42,772 bases of DNA from an uncultured Erysipelothrix sp. GTDB lineage: Bacteria; Bacillota_I; Bacilli_A; Erysipelotrichales; Erysipelotrichaceae. Within the stretch, counting starts at the first letter, position 1. Each line of letters begins with the position of its first letter. This document shows, in pieces, positions 31,835-38,426 of the stretch. The stretch lies in the NCBI GenBank assembly GCA_947631935.1, contig CANRNG010000007.1:1-42772 (forward strand), written 5' to 3'. The position numbers and the translations under genes were made by a program. The notes under the pieces are model-generated. The model was not told the DNA's origin. It was given only the letters and a program-made list of their open reading frames with translations, and searched no databases.

Positions 31835-32012
31835 ATCATGGGTCGTTCCAAATGCAAGATTCAAAACTTTTTAATTTACTTCGTAAATTTATAAAAACTT
31901 TTTCTCAAGCGTAGCAAAAGCATTCCTTCACTTCGTGAAGCCTACACCCGCGCCAACGCGATTTTCGGTGCTTTGTGCTTTACGTCTTGCATTTATCTCT
32001 TTACCCCATGAT
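31835..32012. other. Highly structured intergenic region
   Basis: An outer stem (ATCATGGG 31835-31842 with CCCATGAT 32005-32012) and an inner stem (AAATGCAAG 31850-31858 with CTTGCATTT 31986-31994) enclose 127 bases. These hold small hairpins AATTTAC/GTAAATT, CTTCAC/GTGAAG and CGCG/CGCG. It is richer in G+C than its surroundings and has no coding frame. Candidate roles are a single-strand origin that directs complementary-strand synthesis after transfer, or a structured RNA. No rolling-circle gene is beside it. The rest of 31719-31834 shows nothing. Confidence 0.5.
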
Positions 32013-32060
32013 GCGTTAAAGTCGGCACTAAGATAGATGCCTAGAAAGAGTAGGTGGAGT

Positions 32061-32444
32061 ATGAAATACTTTATCGCAAGAAATGTTGAAAATGGAGAGC
32101 AAAGTCTGTATCAATCAGATAATGCAAGAATTGAGAAAGACTGTTATGTTGTTGTAAGTGATTATGATGATATACCAGTAACGGCTAAAGTGGTTGAAAT
32201 CGTTAGTAGGCACAAAGCACTGACTTCTAATTTCAAACCAATTGACATAATTGGCTATGTCGATATGAGTTCATGGTTAGCAAATCGTGAAAAAGAGCTT
32301 GATAGTATCATTCTGATTGATAAAATGGAGCAAGAAATTAAACGAGTTCAACTTATGGACAAGTTAGAGAAGTATGCAGGAAAAGACCCAGCAATTCTTG
32401 AACTATGGTCTCAGTTGAATGGCCACAATAATCTTGATGATTAA
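32061..32444 (+). CDS. DUF5839-like short protein
   Basis: The start is put at 32061 (MKYFIARNVENGEQ) behind GGTGGAGT. An earlier in-frame ATG at 32037 gives 135 residues. The first half (CYVVVSDYDDIPVTAKVVEIVSR) resembles the short proteins called DUF5839 in Gram-positive plasmids, recalled without confirmation. The C-terminal half is helical (EQEIKRVQLMDKLEKYAG). A truncated second copy lies at 33807-33950. It follows the structured region and ends at a terminator. Confidence 0.6.
   Translation: MKYFIARNVENGEQSLYQSDNARIEKDCYVVVSDYDDIPVTAKVVEIVSRHKALTSNFKPIDIIGYVDMSSWLANREKELDSIILIDKMEQEIKRVQLMDKLEKYAGKDPAILELWSQLNGHNNLDD
32320..32422. repeat. 103-bp direct repeat, copy 1
   Basis: Matches 33826-33928 with five substitutions by eye. 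All five fall in third codon positions and are synonymous. It covers the C-terminal coding part of the DUF5839-like gene. Confidence 0.85.
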
Positions 32445-32458
32445 ATAATCGTAAAGAA

Positions 32459-32493
32459 AAGGTATATATCAATTTAGATACATACCTTTTTTT
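32459..32493 (+). terminator. Intrinsic terminator
   Basis: GGTAT and ATACC pair, with inner A/T pairs around CAATTTAG, followed by seven T. The downstream stretch to 32650 contains a CTATCTTAG copy (32541-32549) inverted relative to 32028-32036, so an imperfect inverted repeat flanks the gene. Confidence 0.7.
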
Positions 32494-32629
32494 GAGTTGT
32501 TAACGCCCGTTCGTCGGCACTTATGCACGACTCTCTTTCACTATCTTAGTTAAAACAGTTATAAAATCATAGTGTCTAATATTTAGCACGATTATTATCA
32601 ACAGTATTTGATTAATTTTGAATTTAATA

Positions 32630-32650
32630 AAAAGGAGCTGTAGCTCTTTC
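32630..32650 (-). terminator. Terminator of the minus-strand operon
   Basis: On the minus strand GAGCT and AGCTC pair, with flanking A and T pairs, and then come T residues. It lies right after the stop of the small membrane protein at 32651. The loop is tight, so the exact pairing is uncertain. Confidence 0.4.
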
Positions 32651-32752
32651 TTATTTAAATTTTTTCTTTAAAAACCGAATAAAAAAGTAGGCAATTGAAG
32701 TTATTAGTAATACGAACGATATAAATATAATTATTTCAATTAATTCTTCCAT
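32651..32752 (-). CDS. 33-residue single-helix membrane peptide
   Basis: The frame runs from an ATG preceded by AAGGGGAT to a TAA. It is a single hydrophobic helix (IIIFISFVLLITSIAYFFI) ended by a basic tail (RFLKKKFK), a typical type of tiny membrane peptide. It directly follows the secreted-protein gene on the same strand, so the two probably form an operon. Immunity, holin-like or toxic-peptide roles are possible. None is shown. Confidence 0.45.
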   Translation of the reverse strand: MEELIEIIIFISFVLLITSIAYFFIRFLKKKFK

Positions 32753-32764
32753 AAATATCCCCTT

Positions 32765-33334
32765 CTATATGAGCCAAGTTGTACGCATTCTTCCAATTGC
32801 ACTCACTTGAATAGTTAGATAACCTGTTTTCATTGCAACAGGAATACCTACCATATCTTTATTTGATTCCCAGTAAAGAGATGCTCTTGCTGGCGTAGAA
32901 TGAGTAGCTTTTTTGACACCTATTTCCAGGGACATTTTGGTGATCGAACGAAGATAATATTTAACATGGGGATTATATGCATCTGTTATGGCGTATCCAC
33001 CACGAGTATCTAACACATATTCAAACGATAATGTTCCCAAACCCTTTTTTTTCTCTGCTCTAAAGTAATACACTGTACCACTTGGGGGTGTTCCACCACT
33101 CCACCCAGAATCCCCGGATTTGAACAGTGTTATTGGGTTGTTGTTATGAAACTCAATATCTGTTAATGTTAGCTCGACTGAATAACCTTCTGTTTTATTC
33201 TCTTCAAGAACAATAGTTTCTCCTATTTCTAAGTCATATATATTTATTTCGTTATTATTTTCTTCTGCTTCTGTCGAAATAACAAAAGAAAGAGAAATTA
33301 ATAAGGATAATCCAAAAACTAAAATTTTTTTCAT
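32765..33334 (-). CDS. Secreted protein, possibly DUF5626-like
   Basis: The protein has 189 residues and begins with a clear signal peptide (KKILVFGLSLLISLSFVIS, cleavage near STEA-EE). The mature part is beta-rich, with GGYAITDAYNPHVKYYLRSITK and VAMKTGYLTIQVS. These resemble the DUF5626 family of small secreted Gram-positive proteins, recalled without confirmation. AGGGAGGAAAAATG gives the ribosome site. It is cargo placed opposite to the element's main direction. The function is unknown. Confidence 0.55.
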   Translation of the reverse strand: MKKILVFGLSLLISLSFVISTEAEENNNEINIYDLEIGETIVLEENKTEGYSVELTLTDIEFHNNNPITLFKSGDSGWSGGTPPSGTVYYFRAEKKKGLGTLSFEYVLDTRGGYAITDAYNPHVKYYLRSITKMSLEIGVKKATHSTPARASLYWESNKDMVGIPVAMKTGYLTIQVSAIGRMRTTWLI

Positions 33335-33440
33335 TTTTCCCTCCTACCCTTACGGTTTATATCTATATTTACAATTATAATTGATTACATTGATGAGTAA
33401 AAGACTTATATTACGTCTATAGTTATGATATAATGAGAGA

Positions 33441-33528
33441 CAGTAGTCAAAAATTAGAGAATTCCACTTTAAGTTTATTATAAAATAAACACTATAACAG
33501 AAGAACCAATATTTTTAGGTTCTTTTTT
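33441..33528 (+). ncRNA. Promoter-terminator unit without a gene
   Basis: TATAAT at 33429-33434 (weak -35) is followed after about 70 bases by a terminator (AAGAACC with GGTTCTT, 33501-33524) and T residues. No frame lies between. It may be a small RNA or the remnant of a larger unit. The stretch 33529-33722 shows only short open frames (for example VDAYIGHYFICI...) without starts, probably gene remains. Confidence 0.35.
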
Positions 33529-33732
33529 CTTTCATAAAGCATGACTAAGATTTGTAGATGCCTATATTGGACATTATTTTATATGTATTACCAAAAGCAT
33601 TGAGAATGCATTTCATAAAATCATTAAAAACCACGAATTAGCAAATATGATCAACTAACTATTAGTAAACCTACAAAAGGAATAGGTTTTGGATTGTTTT
33701 ATATGGATTTTATAAACTAAATTTTCATTCTT

Positions 33733-33787
33733 ACTGTACAGTGGATATAATGGAATATGCTTGCTCAATTTAATTGAGCCGTTTTTT
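33733..33787 (+). promoter_or_regulatory. Promoter, operator-like palindrome and attenuator
   Basis: ACTGTACAGT (33733-33742), a perfect 10-bp palindrome, precedes TATAAT (33746-33751). A terminator-like hairpin (GCTCAATT with AATTGAGC, 33763-33779) and T run follow after about 12 bases, before the start of the truncated gene. Expression of that gene may thus be held by attenuation and a repressor. Confidence 0.4.
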
Positions 33788-33806
33788 AAAGAAAAGAGGA
33801 TTAATT

Positions 33807-33950
33807 ATGCAAAGTTTGATTATTAATAAAATGGAGCAAGAAATTAAACGTGTTCAACTTATGGACAAGTTAGAGAAATATGCAGGAAAAGACCCAGCAA
33901 TTCTTGAGCTATGGTCTCAATTAAATGGTAAGAGTAATTATGAAGATTAG
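33807..33950 (+). pseudogene. Truncated second copy of the DUF5839-like gene
   Basis: The 47-codon frame starts MQSLIINKM and then repeats the last 40 residues of the gene at 32061. DNA identity is high (five differences in 103 bp, all synonymous). AAGAGGA precedes the ATG and a promoter lies upstream, so a peptide could still be made. A remnant is more likely, but the synonymous-only pattern shows the copy came from a selected coding sequence rather than decaying freely. Confidence 0.65.
33826..33928. repeat. 103-bp direct repeat, copy 2
   Basis: Partner of 32320-32422. Here it encodes most of the truncated protein. Confidence 0.85.
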
Positions 33951-33995
33951 GTAATCATATAAAAAGGTAGGTGTCAAAATTGGGAACTGCAATAG

Positions 33996-34187
33996 TTATA
34001 AAAGTTTGATATTTCGAACATCCTGCCATTCAATTTCTTCTGAATCTAGAAATAGAGTGATATCGTCAGCATAACCTTCAAATTTTCCTGTGATACTGTC
34101 GAGCAGATTACCGAATGAATTACGTATATTCAACTTTATTTCAAAAAGGTGATCTGAAGGAATTTTATCAATTATTAGTCTAGACAT
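33996..34187 (-). pseudogene. Fragment of a YolD-like gene
   Basis: The 63-residue frame matches the C-terminus of the YolD-like protein at 36548: FGNLLDSITGKFEGYADDITLFLD against FGNLLDSITGTFEGYADDTTLFLD. It lacks the N-terminal half and stands alone, convergent to the truncated copy at 33807. It is probably a scar of an earlier polymerase operon or of recombination with a related ICE. Confidence 0.7.
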
Positions 34188-34260
34188 TGTACGTAATTCC
34201 TGTGTTTCCTTGGTTACTTATTTGGTTAGCATTAATAGATGGGGTTATTATCCCATAGTG

Positions 34261-34605
34261 TCAAATGAATGTGGCCAAATCATGGAATGTGTCAGTTCCG
34301 AGATATAAATCCTTTAACCAAGTTATAAGTTTGTGATTTATTTTGATATGAACTACCCTCAAATATCGAGAAATCGTTGACTTCTTTTTAACAGGTTGAA
34401 ATTTATTAGATTTCTCAAAATCTAATGTATTAAGATAAGTATTGATGATGTCAATTTCATTTAAATGTAAATCTCTAAGGCTAATATAGTTTTTTAAATG
34501 CTTCTCAGAGTATCTTTTCGTCCTGTTGCTAAATATAGATGCGAGATTATGAGAGATATGATATACTAATATTAAATAGCTTGATGTGTTAGTGAAATCA
34601 CATCT
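34261..34605 (-). pseudogene. Open frame without start, decayed gene
   Basis: On the minus strand 114 codons are open between two stops. The translation looks protein-like: LILVYHISHNLASIFSNR, SEKHLKNYISLRDLHLNE, ISRYLRVVHIKINHKLITWL. No start with a ribosome site is seen and it overlaps the promoter of the gene at 34627. The helical YHISHNL pattern recalls HEPN-type defence proteins, but only weakly. A 5'-truncated cargo gene is the best reading. Confidence 0.3.
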
Positions 34606-34626
34606 TCAAAAGAAAGGAAGTACAAT

Positions 34627-34833
34627 ATGAATACTATCTGGAATACTGAGACAAAGAAAAAATTTATGAGCGAAATGATTTTCTTGTTAGGATTTGGCGT
34701 TATATTTTTCGGTTTCTTGTTTTTTGCTCTAAAAATTGTTCCAACAGTAAGAGAAGTCGTTCTATTCTTGATTGTAGCAATTGCAACTCAAACAATTAAA
34801 ATAATAGTAAAGAATAAGAATAACCACAAATGA
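34627..34833 (+). CDS. Small two-helix membrane protein cut by an IS end
   Basis: This protein has 68 residues, hydrophobic segments near 15-35 and 42-60, and a basic end (KNKNNHK). GAAAGGAAG precedes the ATG. TATACT near 34562 may be its -10 box. Its TGA stop abuts the left inverted repeat of an IS remnant at 34834, so the original protein may have been longer. No function is known. Confidence 0.5.
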   Translation: MNTIWNTETKKKFMSEMIFLLGFGVIFFGFLFFALKIVPTVREVVLFLIVAIATQTIKIIVKNKNNHK

Positions 34834-35165
34834 TGTCAAGACCCCAGTAAAATGGGACAGTAATAAAAAAGCAATTGAAAATCGAGTAGGGGATAAATCA
34901 TTATTTTATTTATCGTCCTCTCACGCCACTGTATACGGTGGCTCAACATATATTATATGGAATATTGAAAGTAGAGGGTTTCTATTGAGGGGAATTCTCT
35001 TTTTTCTAATGTTTCATCACATAAATGAATTAAAAGAAAAATATGGTGAGCATATTTGGTAGAATAAGAATGAACGCAGACATTCATCATTGGGATTCAA
35101 AAGTCCTATTATCTATGCACGAGAATTGAGTAGATAACTATTTTTGTCCGTTTTTAGTGTTGACA
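34834..35165. mobile_element. Internally deleted IS3-family remnant
   Basis: The left end reads TGTCAAGACCCCAGTAAAA and the right end, inverted, TGTCAACACTAAAAACGGAC, agreeing in the outer bases and in the AAAA/GGACA part. Inside, after ATGTTTCATCACATAAATGA, a frame gives NKNERRHSSLGFKSPIIYA, the conserved C-terminus of IS3-type transposases (NERRHSSLGxxSP). A stop and the loss of the DDE core show that it is dead. A further remnant frame (ISEKSYVEQLIRKNPAVKW) ends at 35362. Confidence 0.7.
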
Positions 35166-35552
35166 AGTCCATTATACGGTGAATCTAACAAGATATAATA
35201 AAAAGTCAAATATCTACTCAAGAAAAAGTAGTTACTTCCAAATTATTTAGTAGAGTAATAATAGCCATCACAAGCATAATGACAATCTCAGAGAAATCGT
35301 ATGTTGAGCAGTTGATTAGAAAAAATCCCGCTGTGAAGTGGATGGACTTTTATCAATTATAAGATAAATATATAATTATCTCTAGAAGTTTGCTTAACAT
35401 TTTAAGTTAAAATTAAAGAAATTGGTGAAAAATATCAACACTTGCATAAACTATATCATAAATATTTTTAAAAGTAACCCCTTACATAACTGTTTTTGTG
35501 AGATAGAATTATAATAAAGAAACACGCTACGAGCGTAAAGGAGGCATTACAT
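35166..35552. other. Gap between IS remnant and secreted-protein gene
   Basis: Most of it is A+T-rich with broken frames. A start-less frame of about 56 codons ends at 35362 and may be the remains of a second transposase or cargo gene. TATAAT at 35510-35515 is a plausible -10 box for the next gene. The -35 region is not convincing. Confidence 0.35.
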
Positions 35553-36080
35553 ATGCAGAAGATTATACGAACTTTTACAAATTGTATACTTTCACTATCA
35601 TTGGGGTTGTTACTGTTTACTCCTGTAACTGCACAACAACCAAATGGTGAAGAAGATTATTACTATGAATCTTTAACAGATTCCACAACCATTAAATATA
35701 ACAGTGATGGGACTGTTGAGTCATTTATTGTTCTTGGAGATAGCCAGGACAATATTGATTTGTTTGGTAACTATGATTTTGAAAATAGATCTATGGTTGA
35801 GACCCGGGCAATATCATGGACTTTAATTGGGAAATTCTTAGTTAAAGTACTTATATATGTTGGAGAAGTGGTAGTAATAAGTTGTATCGACGGAGGCAAC
35901 ATATGTAAACCATTATTACAAAAAAGATTCGCTTTTCCGCAAGTAACACAGGCCGAAGCAAATAGATTGCCGGTTGCTTATTGGAGGAGATTTACTCCTG
36001 GAAGAGTTCCTGGTTGTGAACCGATGCATTCTGGGCCATGTAATTCTGGATACTGGGAATATAAATTAACAAGGCAATAA
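35553..36080 (+). CDS. Secreted protein of unknown function
   Basis: The protein has 175 residues. It starts with a signal peptide (NCILSLSLGLLLFTPVTA, cleavage near TAQQ). An acidic part (EEDYYYESLTDS) follows, then a hydrophobic stretch around 90-112 (ISWTLIGKFLVKVLIYVGEVVVISC), and a C-terminal domain with cysteines in GNIC, GCEPMHSGPC, rich in Arg, Pro and Tyr. AAAGGAGGC is the ribosome site. The acidic leader, hydrophobic middle and Cys/Arg end recall secreted bacteriocin-like or toxin-like proteins, but no family is recognised. It is cargo of the element. Confidence 0.55.
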   Translation: MQKIIRTFTNCILSLSLGLLLFTPVTAQQPNGEEDYYYESLTDSTTIKYNSDGTVESFIVLGDSQDNIDLFGNYDFENRSMVETRAISWTLIGKFLVKVLIYVGEVVVISCIDGGNICKPLLQKRFAFPQVTQAEANRLPVAYWRRFTPGRVPGCEPMHSGPCNSGYWEYKLTRQ

Positions 36081-36107
36081 TATATAAAATTTTAAAGTTA
36101 AAATTGA

Positions 36108-36408
36108 TTGTATTGCGGCAGAAGTCATTATGTTAACTGCGCAGAAGGCGCAAATAAAGATACCAATCTGTCATTGTTGTTGGTCGCTGTTATTATTGTA
36201 AATTTGTATCTAAACTTTATGACATCTTTTGGTTTTGCTATCAAATTCTTTGATGGGACTGCACAGTTTGATATAAATGAAGTTATTGATATGTATGACT
36301 ATACATTGAAAAGATAACTGATATTAACTATCCTATCACTTTTAGTAGTGGGTATACCGTCTTTGGTTACGATTCATAAACTTACTAAGGCAGAGAAAAC
36401 TTCTTAAA
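36108..36408 (+). pseudogene. Decayed membrane-protein gene
   Basis: A frame without a good start has a hydrophobic helix (SLLLVAVIIVNLYLNF), meets TAA at 36315-36317, and continues in the same frame with a second helix (LILTILSLLVVGIPSLV) to a stop at 36408. One nonsense change thus appears to split a two-helix protein. It follows the secreted protein closely and might have been its immunity or transport partner. That is a guess. Confidence 0.35.
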
Positions 36409-36452
36409 TAGAAATTTGAGTTCTTGTAAGTGCTAATAGTACTTTTGTAATT

Positions 36453-36481
36453 GATCTCATCTTAGGATGGGACCTTTTTTC
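36453..36481 (+). terminator. Intrinsic terminator
   Basis: TCTCATC pairs with GATGGGA (one G-T pair) around TTAG, followed by six T. It would end the transcript of the secreted-protein region before the convergent YolD-like gene. Confidence 0.6.
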
Positions 36482-36547
36482 ATTGAAGTATTATTTTCTT
36501 GCTAGGTTAGTAAGGTGTGGATGTGATTATAGAAAAATTAAAAATAA

Positions 36548-36919
36548 TTATAAAAGTTTGATGTTGCGTATATCTCCCCATTGAATATCTACAGAATCTA
36601 AAAATAGAGTGGTATCGTCAGCATAACCTTCAAATGTTCCAGTGATACTGTCGAGAAGATTGCCGAAAGAATCTCGGGTGTTCAACTGGATTTCGATCTT
36701 CCTAGATTTCAAAAAAGCAATCTGAAGAATGTTATCAATTTCTAGTCTAGACATTTTAGGTAATTCCTCTATTTCTTTGGTGGCACTAATTTGGTTAGTT
36801 TTAATAGATGTGGTTAATTCTGCAATTTCAAAAGCGGTACCCCATTTCAAACCAAAAGGCCTATCTTCATAATCATTATATTTTAAAAATTCTTTTTTTG
36901 ACTTATTTCTTTTCATCAT
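36548..36919 (-). CDS. YolD-like protein
   Basis: The start is taken at the first ATG, 36919, because GAAGG lies just before it in the end of the polymerase gene (17-base overlap). The 123-residue protein has FGLKWGTAFEIAEL near its start, like the YolD core (RG..KW..a..LPE), and a C-terminal strand unit (GTFEGYADDTTLFLDSVDIQWGDIRNIKLL) of the WYL/YolD kind. In Bacillus, YolD-like proteins are encoded with UvrX/YqjW polymerases. The same pairing is seen here. Its activity is not known. A partial copy lies at 33996. Confidence 0.75.
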   Translation of the reverse strand: MMKRNKSKKEFLKYNDYEDRPFGLKWGTAFEIAELTTSIKTNQISATKEIEELPKMSRLEIDNILQIAFLKSRKIEIQLNTRDSFGNLLDSITGTFEGYADDTTLFLDSVDIQWGDIRNIKLL

Positions 36920-38268
36920 TTTTACCTTCAATACCACTCATTCCGCCTGCATGTCCACCGACAAGAGAGCTTCTTTCAATTGCTCTTCCACCTTTAAGTA
37001 AGCTGCTAGCATATACAAGTTTAGTAAAGCCATGTTTTTGCCGAATAGTATCAACCACCTTGTCAAGCTCATCATACTTATCGAGCTTTTTGGTGTCCTC
37101 AAATAAACTAATTTGATGGTGTGTTGTTGGTTCGAGTTTTGAACATGTTACACCAATGTTTCTAACCACTTGGCCATAATAGTTTTTGTTAAAAATTTGT
37201 AATAAATATTCACTGATTTGTTTGCTGCTGTGGGTAGCATCAACATTTATTTGCTTGCTGAATCCCTTTCTACCATCTTCATCAATATAACTTAAGGAAT
37301 AGCCTACCCAAAGACTGATCGAAGATGCGCTTAGGTTTTCCCGTCTGAGTCTTGTAGCTACCTGGTCTCCCATTTCTCTAATAACAACTTCAATTTCATC
37401 TCTTTTGAAATAATCGCGGTTTAATACTTGCGAATTACCGATAGATTTTGATTTTGGTGTATATGTTTCACCTAAAAAAGTGCGATCGATACCCCATGAG
37501 TGAGCATAAAGTTGTGATCCGATAACACCCATTTCTTTTTTTAATTTATAGTAGTTAAAATTTGCCAGGTCTTTTATTGAGAAAATTTTCAGAGAATTCA
37601 ATCTTTTTTTTTGTCTGGCGGCCAATCCCCCAAAAGTCTGTTAATTCAGGTATATTCCATAGCTTAGTTTTGACATCTTCATATCTCCACTCAGCTTTCA
37701 TGTTCTTGTTGTGTTTTGCTTCGTTATCAAGTGCAAGCTTTGCGAGAAGGGGATTGTCTCCAATTCCTACAGTAGTATAAATTCCAGTTTCTTCGTAAAC
37801 TTTTGTCTGTATTTTCCGAGCAAGCTCGAAGGCCGTTTTACACTTAAAGTATCTGAGTGAATCTGTAACATCTAAAAAAGTTTCATCAACAGAGTAAACT
37901 GCAATGTTATCATCATCAACAAAGGATCTATAAATATTGTTTATTTTTTGGTGGATGGCCATATACAGTTTCATTCGTGGGGGCGCGATTATTAAGTCCT
38001 TTGGGTAAGGGAAAGGAAGATCTCTGGCTCTACTAACATTAGAAATTCCATATGATTTTTTGGCCATTGGACTTGAAGCAAGAATCAAACCACTACCTCT
38101 TTCTTTTTGATTGTTGCTGGGATAACTCATAACAACAAGTTTGACCCTCAATGGATTCAAACCTCTCTCTACAGCCTCACAAGAAGCGTAGAAACTTTTA
38201 CAATCAATACATAGTATGTCTCTTGACGGTTCTTTATTGTAATCAAACTCCAGGGTACTTTCAAACAT
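36903..38268 (-). pseudogene. uvrX: UvrX/UmuC-type Y-family DNA polymerase, frameshifted
   Basis: The N-terminal frame (237 residues) has D22 in IDCKSFYASCE and the SVDE acidic pair (D128, E129), so the catalytic palm looks intact. It ends shortly after FWGIGRQTKKK. The second frame gives the continuation RLNSLKIFSIKDLA and the little-finger region. The junction is a run of nine A (T run at 37604-37612 on the plus strand). With eight A the reading is FWGIGRQTKKRLNSL as in relatives. It may be a mutation, a sequencing error or a site of transcriptional slippage. The family does error-prone bypass synthesis. Confidence 0.8.
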
Positions 38269-38295
38269 GATACCACCTTCTTATTCTATAGTAAT

Positions 38296-38324
38296 ATTAT
38301 ACAACAGAAAAATGATTGTTTTCT
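38296..38324 (-). promoter_or_regulatory. Promoter and operator candidate for the polymerase operon
   Basis: On the minus strand TATAAT (38296-38301) lies before AGAAGGTGG. An inverted repeat AGAAAA-N7-TTTTCT (38306-38324) covers the -35 region. That is a good site for a repressor such as a LexA- or CI-like protein, which would fit damage-controlled expression. The bound protein is not known. Confidence 0.4.
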
Positions 38325-38380
38325 ATACTATTATGAGGAGCTTTGATAACATATTATGAAAGCTTATAAAAATTGATATG

Positions 38381-38409
38381 TTTTCAAATTTCAATGAATT
38401 AGATATAAT
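38381..38409 (+). promoter_or_regulatory. Promoter of the serine recombinase
   Basis: TTTTCA (38381-38386) and TATAAT (38404-38409) with 17 bp spacing. Transcription would start near 38416, only a few bases before GGAGGG of the recombinase, giving a very short leader. It is divergent from the polymerase promoter. Confidence 0.55.
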
Positions 38410-38426
38410 TGTCTATGGAGGGTTAA

